In this document: positions 12,723 through 25,197 of the stretch, piece by piece
Numbering within the stretch: position 1 is the stretch's first letter
Layout of the letters: every line of letters begins with the position of its first letter
DNA from: Plumapathes pennacea
Taxonomy: Eukaryota; Cnidaria; Anthozoa; Antipatharia; Myriopathidae
Direction: 5' to 3'
NCBI GenBank assembly: GCA_964036295.1
Contig: OZ038463.1
Coordinates: 22,555,069-22,619,068, forward strand
Length of the DNA stretch: 64,000 bases
Made by a program: the position numbers and the translations under genes
The notes under the pieces: generated by a model
What the model was told of the DNA's origin: nothing
What the model saw: the letters and a program-made list of their open reading frames with translations, nothing else
Databases searched by the model: none

Positions 12723-14807
12723 ATGGCCTCTGAAGATGTCTTTGACTACGTGGAATATGAACAGCAGAACATCAAAGAGTTTGAATGTGACATATGGTGA
12801 GTACATAGTTGCGTTTGAAATTCCAGAAAGCCTTCTCTTTTTCACCGTAACGGAAAATTGACAACACTGGCAACAATGAGAGGACACCAGATATTCGTTT
12901 GCGCGTATTTGCCAAAGTTTACCTTATATATATGTCAATGTAAAGTTTGCAGAGTGTATCTTATACCGAAAATCAAGCAATTCGTGTCATTATACTGAGT
13001 TCTACTGCACATATTTACAGCAAAAAACCCATGATAGACGCACACATGTGCGCACCGTGTGGACACACGTTTTGTGGGGCCTGCGTAGGGGTTCTCAGAA
13101 CACGCAACATGGAAACCTGCCAGACCCGCCGCGCACATGTAGATGTCGTGTGCAAGAACTGTGTTGTGGACAAAGTCCTCGGCACAATAAATGGAAAGTG
13201 CAAGGCGTGCTCGTCCGTGATTCCCCTAATAACTGCACCGGACCACGTCAGAAACTGTGACATGGTATCAGTCACATGTGGCCAGTGTTCAGCCGTGTTC
13301 CCTCGATGCGAGAAGGTCGCACACAAACTTGTGTGCGAAATGGCTTTGGTATCCTGCGAGTGTGGCGAGAGCTTTCAGCGACGAAACCAAGCGATCCACA
13401 AAGATACAGTTTGTGGCTGTAAAGTGGTGATGTGCGTTTTTGGCTGTGGAGAGTCATTCAAAAGGTAAATACTAAAAGTTAAATCATAAGTCTATTTGTT
13501 TACCAAGAAAAAGCGCTGAAATAGTAAACTTTCATTTTATCAGAGTATGATGTGGTCCAGCTTGATGTGTCATCAGGTTCGGCTGTTAAGATTCCCGGTT
13601 TCCGATTTGGGATTTTACTCTGTATGATATATATTTCTTTCTGATTGCAGAAATGTGCTGCCTTCACACTCTATGCAGTGTAAGGCTGTAAAGATAAAAT
13701 GTGAAGTAGAAGGTTGCCTGGCAGAGTTCAGAAGGGGCGAAAGCGAACTACACGGCGCAGACACTTGACAGGCACGTCATTTTGCTGAAGGCAGCTCAGG
13801 ACCGGGTTTTGTGGGGGAATCAGGAGGTATGAATATATTTCTGTTACGAACTAAGCAGGAAAAATTGTAGCCGTCTCTTTGCACTGAGTAGCGTAAATCG
13901 GCGAACTTTATGTTGGAGCCGTTCGCAATTGGTCTTTTGTCTTTACCTAGTTATTAACTTTTATCTTGCGGTCGATTGATTACATACAAACAGCTGTCAC
14001 TCAATCCAATTACAGTTCTCATAATTGACTAGTTCCGGTTCTGTTTGATCACAAATAATTATGCAAAGTTATGCAGCGAAACTTTATGCACAAACCTCTC
14101 ATGTTCCGAATCCATTTTCTAGTAAAAGAATGCAGAAGCTATTACTTGAGCCAAATTGCATGCAATTTCTACACAATAAACGGACACCATCTTTTCAATA
14201 CTTCCGAATCTTCAATTGTGTGTGCTTCTTTTGCCAACTACCCACAGGGAACGCTGGAAGTTACAATCAAACCTACGCAACAGATTTGCCTGTTCACGTG
14301 GAAAATCCCGGCCGCCACCCACGATCCACCGGTCGCATCGCCAAAGTTTCTGAAGTTCGGGTGTCAATGGTGCATCCAATTCAATAAGGATGGGGTGGGG
14401 GTCCAATATCTCCAAGCCCGTCAAAGTGTCGGTGCAATCCATCTCAAAATAATGTGAGTAATAAAACTACAACTTGTTCCTAAAAAACCAACAAGCGACT
14501 ACATTTGCGGCTCAGACGGAGAGCTAGCTTCAAATTCTTTCACGGCGTCCAACTTTCACACATCGACCCTAAGTCGATCCAAGTTATATGGCTATATTTT
14601 CTGACAAAGCGAGAAAGTAGTAGCTGCATTGAACACAATGAAAACATATCTCTTTTATGTAGTAAAGTTGCTTCCATATGTTTATCGTACAGGCTCACAG
14701 CGACTCTGCAAGAAAACGATCGTGCACAAATCGCGCTCTCCCGTCAAGCTGCAAGAGAAAGAATGTGCCTACTTTCCGCTCAGAGGGCTGCGTCTAGCAG
14801 AAGTTAA
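12723..14807 (+). pseudogene. TRAF-like RING / TRAF-type zinc finger / MATH gene with one frameshift
   Basis: TRAF proteins are signalling adaptors and E3 ligases. Proposed exons are 12723-12797, 13021-13464, 13651-13826, 14248-14453 and 14693-14807, all with GT-AG borders and matching phases. Exon 1 starts MASEDVFDYVEYE. The exon 1-2 join builds a RING finger (FECDICKKPM, then CAPCGHTFCGAC and VVCKNCVVDKVL). Exon 2 goes on with TRAF-type zinc fingers (CGQCSAVFPRCEKVAH, CECGESFQRR, CVFGCGESFKRRN). Exon 4 resembles the start of a MATH domain (LFTWKIP, then FLKFGCQWCIQF). Exon 3 is one base out of phase: the first frame ends at a TGA near 13766 while TLDRHVILLKAAQD continues in the next frame to the donor. 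The MATH domain is short, so an exon may be lost. Either a pseudogene or a sequencing error. Confidence 0.7.
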
Positions 14808-15339
14808 AGGCATTGCTGCAAAGCTGCAAGTCTTGCAAGCTAAACAGAAGTAGCAACCCCCCCTCATAAAAAGAAAGAAAGAAAAAAATACAGAATACCC
14901 ACACTTATTGGGAGAAGTGGTATTACTCCACTAAGTATCCACCGTTTTCTAGGGATTTTTTTTTACTTGTATATATTTCTCACGGACGTTTACCAATTTT
15001 TTAGTCTATTTTGACTTGCTCGCATTGTACATTTTTAATACCCAATAACTCAAACTGATTTGGAACTAGAAAAATTTTTAATTTAGATAGTCATGTATAG
15101 ATTTTTATTGAAGTACTTGTTCATGTTCATTTATGGCGTGCAATTCCCTATACTACATTGACGTTTTTGCATTTGCAGTATTAGTTTATTTTATATTATG
15201 CAATTCTTTTCACCGCCATGGCCGAGTAGTGACAAAGTAATAAATATGCAAGCAAGTCCATGCCAAGCCCTTTGTTTGTGAAAACACTCTACACTCTAAA
15301 GGCGTCAAAGCGACTACGTCAAGAGCAGCACGTTGGATG
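14808..15339. other. Gene-free AT-rich stretch
   Basis: It follows the stop of the TRAF-like gene. I see no recognisable gene, only AT-rich DNA with T-runs, before the minisatellites begin. Confidence 0.5.
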
Positions 15340-15834
15340 GCGTTTTAGGTCCTCAAGTGAGTTGTTCTTAAAGTGAGTTTAGTTGTATTTTGAGCTACAG
15401 CTTCAGAGAATTTTAGGCGACAGCTTCCGAGTGAGTTGTATTTAAGCAACAGCTTCCGGATATTTTAGGCGACACCTTCCGAGTGAGTTGTATTTTAGGC
15501 GACAGCTTCTGATTGAGTTGTATTTTAAGCGACAGCTTCCGGATATTTTAGGCGACACCTTCCGAGTGAGTTGTATTTTAGGCGACAGCTTCCGATTGAG
15601 TTGTATTTTAAGCGACAGCTTCCGGATATTTTAGGCGACACCTTCCGAGTGAGTTGTATTTTAGGCGACAGCTTCCGGATATTTTAGGCGACACCTTCCA
15701 AGTGAGTTGTATTTTAGGCGACAGCTTTTGAGTGAGTTGTACTTTAGACGACAGCTTCCGATTGAGTGCATGGTATTTTAGACGACAGCTTCCGATTGAG
15801 ATGTATTTTAGGCGACAGCTTTTGAGTGAGGTAT
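15340..15834. repeat. ~30-bp minisatellite (GGCGACAGCTTCCGA core)
   Basis: Units of the form TTTTAGGCGACAGCTTCCGA + TTGAGTTGTA are repeated about 16 times, with some units shortened to ~21 bp. This gives an ~81-bp higher-order pattern. It runs directly into the next minisatellite, with which it shares the TTTTAAGC phrase. Confidence 0.9.
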
Positions 15835-16560
15835 TTTAAGCAGTGGCGATTTAAGAGATGGCGATTTAAGCAGTGGCGATTTAAGAGATGTCATTTTAAG
15901 CAGTGGCGTTTTAAGAGATGGCGATTTAAGCAGTGGCGATTTAAGAAGTGGCGATTTAAGAGATGGCGTTTTAAGAGATGGCGATTTAAGAAGTGGCGAT
16001 TTAAGAGATGGCGTTTTAAGAGATGGCGATTTAAGCAGTGGCGATTTAAGAGATGGCGTTTTAAAGAGATGGCGTTTTAAGCAGTGGCGATTTAAGAGAT
16101 GGCGTTTTAAGAGATGGCGATTTAAGCAGTGGCGTTTTAAGAGATGGCGATTTAAGCAGTGGCGATTTAAGAGATGGCGATTTAAGAAGTGGCGATTTAA
16201 GAGATGGCGTTTTAAGAGATGGCGATTTAAGCAGTGGCGATTTAAGAGATGGCGTTTTAAGAGATGGCGATTTAAGAAGTGGCGATTTAAGAGATGGCGA
16301 TTTAAGAGATGGCGTTTTAAAGAGATGGCGTTTTAAGCAGTGGCGATTTAAGAGATGGCGTTTTAAGAGATGGCGATTTAAGCAGTGGCGTTTTAAGAGA
16401 TGGCGATTTAAGCAGTGGCGATTTAAGAGATGGCGTTTTAAGAGATGGAGATTTAAGCAGTGGCGATTTAAGAGATGGCGTTTTAAAGAGATGGCGTTTT
16501 AAGCAGTGGCGAATTAAGCAGTGGCGATTTAAGAGATGGCGTTTTAAGAGATATTTTAAG
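15835..16560 (+). repeat. 15-bp minisatellite, ~48 units
   Basis: The unit is CAGTGGCGATTTAAG or AGATGGCGATTTAAG, with GCGTTTTAAG variants. Because 15 is a multiple of three, part of the array reads as a repeated five-residue peptide (KRWRF/KQWRF). I do not take this as a gene. The same repeat occurs inverted at 5605-5844. It ends exactly where the 196-bp satellite begins. Confidence 0.95.
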
Positions 16561-17257
16561 AAATTGTTCTGTGATAGTTTGATACATGGGTAACCATGGG
16601 TAAGTCTTAAAATGTTAGTAATACCAATGTTAACTGTGCTTATAGTAACAGATAATGGCTGTTGATTAAGACATTACTATCTGCGCAGTAAGCAAACGTC
16701 ACACTACCTCATGATAACGCCTTATAATAGAAACATGTAAATACTTAATTTCTGTTAAATCGTTCTGTGATAGTTTGATACATGGGTAACCATGGGTAAG
16801 CCTTAAAATGCTAGTAATACCAATGTTAACTGTGCTTATATTAACACAGAAAGGCTGTTGATTAAGACATTACTATCTGAATACTAAACAAACGTCACAT
16901 CACATCATGATGACGCCTTATAATAGAAACATGTAATTACGTAATTTCTGTTAAATCGTTCTGTGATAGTTTGATACATGGGTAACCATGGGTAAGCCTT
17001 AAAATGTTAGTAATACCAATGTTAACTGTGCTTATATTAACACAGAAAGGCTGTTGATTAAGACATTACTATCTGAATAGTAAACAAACGTCACATCACA
17101 TCATGATGACGCCTTATGATAGAAACATGTAAATACGTAATTTCTGTTAAATTGTGCTGTGATAGTTTGATACATGGGTAACCATGGGTAAGCCTTAAAA
17201 TGTTAGTAATACCAATGTTAACTGTGTTTATAGTAACACAGAATGGCTGTTGATTAA

Positions 17258-18170
17258 GAGCCTGTCCACGAGAGGACCAGGCAGGGGGGACACATGCCAT
17301 CTCACCGATTTCCATGAAGCTTGGCCATATGAAAGGGTTCAATCCCAAACTCAAAAAGCCCAAGTAGTTTAAATTTTGAAAATAATCTGGGGGAGTTAGA
17401 CCACCCCCTGGTATTTTAGCGAAAAATGCAAAAAATTTGATAAAATATGGGAGGAAAGTAAACAGCTCTCATGTGCATGCAATTTAATGGATTTCAATTT
17501 CCTTTGGCATGTGTATTTATACATCCTTCCCGAGTATACAACATAATTTTGAAGTCATTTGAATAATTGGTTGTCAATCAGTGCTGGTTAATGTTTGACC
17601 ATGTCACGTAATATATTCTGGATTGTCGGAATTAGCCCTTTTTAAAGCTAAATATCTCCAATGCCTGGCCTTGTTTGCAGCAAAAACTTATTTTCCAGGA
17701 AAGACCTATTCTTGGTCTTTCTGAAACACCAAAAAAAATTTTGGGGACTCCTATTTTATCGGTGCAGGTAACACTTGCATTGTGCAGCTAGCGCACGTAA
17801 TTTTGGCCCGCGCCACTATTCGCCAACGACATTCATTGGCAATTAGAACTCAAAAGATTCTTTAATTTTGCTCTGTTTCGAAGATTATTCAACTGGAAGT
17901 CTTCGGAACAATCTAGAACACGATAAGTGCTTGAAATGTCTAAATTGAAGCAAATGTCTAAATTAAGAATGCAAAACAATGCAAATTTTTCTGCAAATCA
18001 CTACCGGAAGTGAAAGCAAGACGAGAAAACGTCAGTAATAAGCCAGTTTATTTAAACAAGCCAATAGAGGACTAACTTGGCATCTGATAGTTACCTTTTC
18101 GTGTTTCTTTTATTATTAACTGCGTCGCTATGACATACTCAAGGTTTATACAGGACAGGATTTTTCTTGC
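17258..18170 (+). repeat. Left terminal inverted repeat of the 8.8-kb transposon
   Basis: It matches the reverse complement of 25198-26062 with scattered substitutions. An extra segment of about 50 bp near 17510-17565 is absent from the right arm. Shared landmarks are GGAGTTAGACCACC, GGGAGGAAAGTAAACAGC and TTCCAGGAAAGACC. The divergence between arms suggests an old copy. Confidence 0.9.
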
Positions 18171-19047
18171 GTGGGCATTTTAGCGATTTTGACGCTTGAT
18201 TTGAGTAGCACCGTTGGTTTTGTACTTTTCGGAGAATAATATATTTATAAGACGTAATCTCCTCGCTCTTTGCAAACTGAAGAGTCGAACATGCGAGAAT
18301 ATCAGAACAAAAGCATCCATGGAGAAATTTAGCAGCCACAATCAAGAAAAGTAAACACTTGGTACAATAAGATAACGAGACAAATGAGAGGTCAAAACAA
18401 TGGTACATGTGACACGACCTGAAAATCCCCACAAAAGTAAAGCTACAGTGTGTCTACGGGTGAGGAGCTTCAGCAACATTTCTAAACCCAATCCCAAGGG
18501 GAAACGCTCTAAACCAATATCAAAGCAGCGATCTCTCGGATTTACCTTTGTATATGGCGCCAAATTGCGTGACACTCAAAATGAAAGCCCGCGCAAATCG
18601 TTTGTTTTACGCAAAGCTGACGGAAATGCAGAGTCCATTCATGTTACAGTAAAGGTCGTTATTGCACTAAAAGGTTCGTATATATTTACATGATTGATAA
18701 GACTGTGACACAACTGTCGTATCATTTTATGTTTTCCATTTCGCCGCTTTTTGGCCACATATTTACAAACTTTGCAAACGCTTTTAATCTAGATGCTTTG
18801 TCAAAGAGTAAAATTGCAGATGACTTTAGAACAAATTTACTGAAAAAGCCGACGAATAATTCCTTATTTGGAATTCCTTCATTGACGCCGAGTAAAGGAA
18901 AGGTGGACTGAGTGGGCGCGGCCGTACTTCCGGCTCAACATTTACTTGTCATATATGGTATCATGCGACAGCACAACTACGACTATAAAAGTTCCCTTAC
19001 GCAACACGACACGCATTCTCACACAGTTTATCTGGTACTTGTAAGCC

Positions 19048-22000
19048 ATGACCGAGCTTTGCTGTTCGTTTTCAATTCATTGCAAGAGCAAGTGCAATTT
19101 TTCATCTCGATATCCCGGACAAAAAGAGTATTTTCCGCTGAATGCTTGTGTAAGTGAAATAAGGCCTCATCTAAGGGTACTTAAGTGTACACAGTCTTGC
19201 GTGGCGTCGGGAAAAAGAACTGATTCTTGTTCGCGCGGGTCTGTTCAACGAAGACGGCCTCGGTTTTACAATTTGCCCAAAACATCGCGCTGACCTGGGA
19301 GTAAAGTACGCTCCCTCCACAAGATACCAACACCCACTACACAGGGAGGATTCCGACGAGAAGCGGGACAGGGGAGTAAATCTCTGCATAGTAAAAGAAA
19401 TCAAGGAAAGATGGGATATCCTCATTCCTCTTGGCGCAGGTACGGTGTTTTTGTTGTTACGGTGGCGCATTTCCAAATTAAAACTCCAGTTGAGACAATG
19501 TGTGTTTTAGAGCAATTCTTCGCAATCTAAAGCGGTCAACGAAAGTTCAGCGGGCCGGTTACTGTATTTTTCTTGTCGAGGCACTTGATACATGGCTTTT
19601 AAAGATAATGGAGAGAATTAAGAGACTTCTATAATTTATTTCTATTAGGCGTGTGCAGAACTTGCCGTGTAGCACACACAGCTGCAATGAGAACAGGCCA
19701 AGAGAGCCAGCAGTGAGCGACCATGGCAGTCAGCCAAGAGAGCCAGCAGTCAACTACCGTCTATCAGTCTAGAGAGCCTGCACAAGACGAACAAGAAATG
19801 GAACTCGATTTTGTGGAATCCCAGTCAGAGGCTCTTTTACCCTTACCTCAAGTTGTGCATGTGCGATTTCAAGAGGATGTACCTGCTTCAAGTGAGGTAA
19901 GCATACTCAAACGTTTTCCTATTAGAACTACTTTTTGCTTGAAAAGGGGGGTGGGCAATAGACAGTTTCAATAATGGTGTAGAAATCTGAAATGCTCCTC
20001 CCCCTTTTTTTGTCCAGTCGGACATTACAGTCTAAGGCCAAAGTGCCCCCACTGATCCGATATAAAAGGATACTCGTACAAAACTGAAGGCATTATATAT
20101 AAAGGAAGTTTTCTTTGATATCATAACCCGCTAAGACCACTGAAGGAAGGATAACGTTCTCTGAGCCAGGATATTCGCAGTAGTTAGCGGAAGATATATA
20201 TACATATATGATACTAGTATTTTAATTGCATACACCTTGCTTTGACTTAAAATAATATGACAAGACATAGCTGTATCCTTTTGCGCGCTATCCTTTTAGA
20301 ACCTAATCTGTTTAGTTGGAAATTTCACGTGCATGGTAGTTCTGATCTAAAATGGAAACTAGGGGTTGAACGCTTTCTAGGCGACAGGGCCCTTTTGTTT
20401 TGTATAGCCTTCTCTGCAGCCTTCTTGTTCTATAGCAACTGTAAGGCGGGAAGGGGTTTTTAGGGATATGGTTGTGAGACTATTACAGTTAGTATTTTTT
20501 CAGAAATTGAGGGGGCGGTGAGAGTTTATTGAATCTTGCTAAAAGAGTCGTTGATTGTTGTGTAAACATTTTGCAGCATAGCAACCACAGTTCCAAGGTC
20601 TTCTCGTCTTCCTCCCAAGGATCACTTGTCGAGGGTGAAACCTCCCAAGAATGGCAACCAACTCCTCAGATCCAGCACAGGCTGCAGTATTCGAACAATT
20701 ACATAAGAAGAGCTACAGATGGGAGGGTCAGCCCGGTCAGGTCACAATGCAGGTCAGATATTCTTACTCTTTCCTCGACATCACACTGGTACTACAGACG
20801 CAAGGCTGTACAGGCTATTGACAGTGTGGTTGACGCTATCGCTCCTGGGAACTCTGCATGGCTCTTTCAGCAGGTAGTTGACCAACACAATTCCATACAA
20901 GCATCCGAAGGGCTTGTCGAGGGCACATTAGTGAGCAAACTGGTGGTTCTTTACGAAGAGGCTGACTCCTGGTATACCAGACAGCAGATTTTGTCTCTTT
21001 ATGCCGGTGACTACTCGAAGAGCGAGCTGCTTCAGCTGATTCCTGGGCTAACCAAATGGCGCATTGATGAGGCCAGGAAACATGCTTTCCAAACGAAACC
21101 GGGTCAACCAATCGAGCTGCCAAAGCTGCACAGGACACGATTAGATGCTGTTCAAGTAGACCACTTTCTCGACTTTCCTTCCAGCCCTTCCTTTCTTCAG
21201 GATGTTGCCTACGGCACCAGAACAATGAAGCTGTCAAGTGGGGAGAAAGTGAAAATACCCAACGTGGTGAGGACAGTGATCGCTTCTCGTCTTGTCCAGC
21301 TGTATTTAAGCTACTGCAGGGAATCAGGGTTTACTCCAGTGGGTCGATCCACCCTATTCAACATTCTTAAGGTAAGACAGCTAGTGCGTTTTCGATGTCG
21401 GCATAATTGACGTGCCCAGTGATGATACGCAAACCGACTGCAATGGAGACAGCTCTAGGCGATAAGTATTTCGATCCCCAGCCGTTTGTGTGAGCCAGCG
21501 TTTCTTGCTTGAAACCGGACTCCCAGCAATGGCTTGAAATAGAGCACTGCGGAAATCCACTTTTCGCCGTGCGGGCACCTTGCTTTTGTGTCAGCAGTCA
21601 TTGTACAAAATCGAATTGAGGTGCAGATTTTGTTTTTCTGTTTAACCCCTTGTATAACCGCAAGACACAAGTTGTGCAGAAGAAAAGCGAGGCTTCCACA
21701 CGCCTCGACTTAGAAAAAGTTAGATAGTAATTGCAACGAATGTTGACCAACGGAAGTGACAAGAACGTACTCCACGGTAATAAATATATCACCCACTGTA
21801 TTATAATCACTTCACAGGTGTGCGTAGCCTCCCAGAGAAAATCTCTAGCTGGTCTAGACAGCACACAAACTGATGGTGCCGGCGCTATCACGTACTTAGA
21901 AGAGGTGGCTCAGCAACTTTGCAGACTTGGTACGTTACATGGCTAATGCCTCTGAATGGCGTATTTTGCAGCGCAGCTATTCCCACTTCTATTTTCTTAA

Positions 22001-24922
22001 AATATATGAAAGTTTTCATGTAGCACTACCAATATTAGCAAACCTTACTTGCTAAGGTTTGCGTTACTCGCCAGTCAATGGCCCACATAAGAAGCCCGGG
22101 GAGGGGGGAGGAGGGGGGGGGGGTACTCAATAGGAATTTGGGTAGGGGTGTTCCGCTGACTCTATAAAACCCTGACCCTATTCAAGACACAAAAATAGAA
22201 ATTTTGCTACCCTGTCTAAGACAAAGTGCTCTAATTTGATACCCTGTTCAAGACTAAGTTTAAACAAGTTAGCCTGCGTTGCACGCATTTCCACTGGAAC
22301 ATATGAAGAAATCACGCAAAAATGACGAGAGCAAAAATGTGGTCGAGGGGGGAGGGGAAGAGGAGAAAATCTTCAGAAAATAACCCTGTTTAAGACACAA
22401 AAATGTAAAATTTGATACCCTGTTCAAGACAGAAGACCCTGAAAATGATACCCTATGGGGCAGAACATCCCTATAAAGGAAATATATGGGAATACCCCCC
22501 CCCCGGGATAAGAAGCAGCCGTTTTGATGCTTGTTGACTTAAATTTGTATGCTTCATCGCTATCCGACAGCATTTTACATTTTGAGCATTCTCATATTCA
22601 CCAGGGCTTGAAGATGAGACTTCCAAGGGCATACAAAGACGCCTAAAATGTGCAAGGCACTACTTAAAGTCCGACTTCAAGTTACACGTCACATGGGAGT
22701 CCCCCTGTGCCGACCACTGTAGCGTGTACGCACTGAGTACTGTAGATGCCGAATACCATGTATATGCAACCACAACCACAATATCAGCTGTGATCGCTGT
22801 GAGGACCTGAAGAACGCCCCGGTTGACATACAGTGGGCTTTGGCCTCACCTGAGGTTAAAAGGTAGGCTGTTTAAGCTTTTATCGAAACTTCAAATATCT
22901 TCGAAACTAAATTTTTTTGAAATAGTCAAAATCTCTAATTGTGTTTTTTGGATATATTTCAGTGACGCCGACAAACGCGGGGAGCTTCAGTTCGAGTTGG
23001 AGAATGCTTTACCGAAACTGGAGGAGTGGAGGTCACACATCGTACGTGCCATCCATCAAGACGGAGCTAAGAGTGCCGTTATAGACCAGCTCTCGCAGAA
23101 CCAGGTGTTGCTGATCATGGACTGGGCCATGAAATTTCTCCCGACCAGTTTCAGGGAAACACAGAGAAACTGGTTCGGGAAAAAAGGCAAGCCTTGGCAC
23201 GTGACAGTAGCCATCACAAAGGGGGATGGCAATGAACTTGAGGTACTTGACACCAGCAGAAGTGTTCGTTAGCAATCAGTCTTCTGTTGTATTTCTGATG
23301 CTTTGTGTTGCTGTGACAGTTGGGAGGTGATTTCCAAATCGTTCGTGTAATGTGCTTTATTTGAAATGTTCCCTCTCCAACTCGAAGATTGTGTTTCTAT
23401 CACAGAGTTTGTGTTTGTTTTGCAATGGTTACCAATTTACAGGTTTTTGTTTTGTGGCAACGCAGGGTCAGGAAAAAAATATGCGTATTTGGAGTACACA
23501 CGGAAACAAAATAATGTACTGACCATCAAACTTTCAGATTAAGATGATAGTTAGGTACTTGACCGTAGCGGTAAGCCGCGCATCAAAGTTGCCTGCCTTG
23601 TTGCCGGTTTTCACTAATTTTCTTTTGTATCTCTATTTCTTAGACGCGAACTTACATCCATCTATTCGATGAGTGCACGCAAAACTGGTTTGCGGTTGCA
23701 TTAATTATCGAGCACACCCTCAGGGCAATTAAGGCGTTCAAGCTCGACCTGTCTGAAGCCTTCCTACGGTCCGATAATGCAGGATGCTATCACTGTGCCT
23801 TTCTCGTCCTCTCCCTACCAAACCTCGGGCAGCGCGTCGGAGTTGATATTCTCCGATATGACTTCAGCGAGCCCCAAGCCGGGAAAGATATTTGTGACCG
23901 GAGAATTGCTGCGTTAAAGGGCCACATGAGGCAGTATATCAATGAAGGTCATGACGTCAAAACAGCAAGCGAGATGAAGAGTGCCATTGAGTCGTACGGA
24001 GGGGTGAAGGGGTGCTATGCAGCTGTATGCAAGGTCGAGGAGTCATGTCACACTATGATCAAGCACAGCATGACTGGAGTGCAGGCTCTCAGTAACTTTT
24101 CGTGGGAAGCTTGGCAGGCGTACAACGTCGGGCCCGGAAAGTTCTTCTCCGCTGCACAACTAAGAAGGTTTGGAAAACCGCAGGGCCCTACAAATCTGAC
24201 AACGGAGCAGCCCTTCAGTGATCCTACAATGGCAGTAGGAAGAGTCGTTGCATCAAGTACGACAGCCAGAGCTGAGCAGGTCCCAGAGCAACCAGGTTCC
24301 ACAGAATCCATCAGTGAAGAGCCTGTCAGAGCAAGTGTGTTTTGCATGCCCCAAGGAGGGCTGCATCAAGACTTATCAATCCTTCGACACCTTACAAAGG
24401 CACCTAGATATTGGAAAACATCTACTGAGGCTAGAAAGAGAGACGCTCTATGATGACATCAAGAGGAAATGGGCAGAAGCCTGCAAATCGGTAGGTGGTG
24501 GCTATGTCCAGGGCACATTCTCAGCTACTCCTCAAGAACTTGAAGGAACGCCAACAAAAGAGGGTTGGGCGCTAAAGAAGACACGCAAGGCAGTCCACTT
24601 CTCTGACAAAGTCAAACGTTACCTGAAGGAGGTTTTCCTCCAAGGAGAGGAGACTGGTAAAAAGGCGAGTGCTGGGGACGTGGCTTCCCGAATGAAAGCG
24701 CTGCACAATGACCAGGGTGCCAAGATCTTCTCGAGAGAATGGTTGAATGTTTCCCAGATTTCCCGATATTTCAGTCGACTTTCTGCACTGACCAAAAGTG
24801 GCCGTCTGCCCCGCGAGGCAGCAGAAGCAGCACCTGCTATCGAGGAGTCTGACAACGAGCTGATGGCCAGGACTGACGTCATAAGGACAAGGCGTCAGAT
24901 ACAAAGGGAACTAGAACTGTGA
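19048..24922 (+). pseudogene. Multi-exon probable DDE-type transposase with C2H2 finger, superfamily unassigned
   Basis: Proposed exons are 19048-19149 (cysteine-rich, weak), 19195-19439, 19649-19896, 20577-21371, 21818-21929, 22605-22862, 22964-23242 and 23644-24922. From 20577 onward the splice phases match. Exon 2 has TICPKHRADLG and exon 3 GVCRTCRVAH, a likely zinc-binding head. Exon 4 is a 265-codon helical region. Exon 6 encodes CADHC...CNHNHNISCDRC, probably another zinc site. The core is in exons 7-8: GKPWHVTVAITKG, HLFDECTQNWF, then LRSDNAGCYH and YDFSEPQAGKDICDR, plausible DDE acidic residues. The C terminus has a C2H2 finger (CFACPKEGCIKTYQ...HLDIGKH). Lesions are a TGA at 19714, a one-base shift near 22770 and a +1 shift at about 24250-24340; the join between the first two exons is also out of phase. 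Transposase function is inferred from the element's structure and RNase H-like motifs. Confidence 0.65.
22095..22507. mobile_element. 413-bp MITE inside a transposase intron
   Basis: The ends CCCGGGGAGGGGGG and CCCCCCCCCCGGG are inverted. The 8-bp sequence ATAAGAAG flanks both sides (22087-22094 and 22508-22515). The interior contains repeated phrases such as CCCTGTTCAAGAC and GATACCCT. The 8-bp duplication suggests a hAT-type source. The same MITE, with an internal deletion, is present in the copy at 54975-55690. Confidence 0.75.
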
Positions 24923-25197
24923 TTTCTCGATTCTCAGGTGCATGTTGATCAGTGACTTCAGATATGAAAACATTTATCGGGAATTTTGATCTCATCGAGA
25001 AAATTGATTAGCCAATTTTTCTGTGTTTCCACTGTACTTAAGGCTTGAAAGCTCGAAACGCTGTCACGCAATTTTAGGGAGCGTAGATTCCGCTTGTGGC
25101 CGCAACTTCAGTGCTCATATGTAGCATGTTTTTCATCTCAGATGTTATTCTATTCTGCCCTTGGTGCAGCATCATTTAGCTAAAGTGAGACTCGCGC

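Noticed and set aside
15826..16080. ORF made of a repeated five-residue peptide (KRWRF/KQWRF)
   Set aside because: It is the 15-bp minisatellite read in frame; it has no start context, no flanking exons, and the same repeat is non-coding at 5.6 kb.
18139..18693. Overlapping ORFs on both strands near the left inverted repeat of the 8.8-kb transposon, including a basic plus-strand one at 18400-18693
   Set aside because: No family match or splice link to the transposase exons was found, and coding evidence on neither strand is better than chance. A short 5' exon cannot be excluded.
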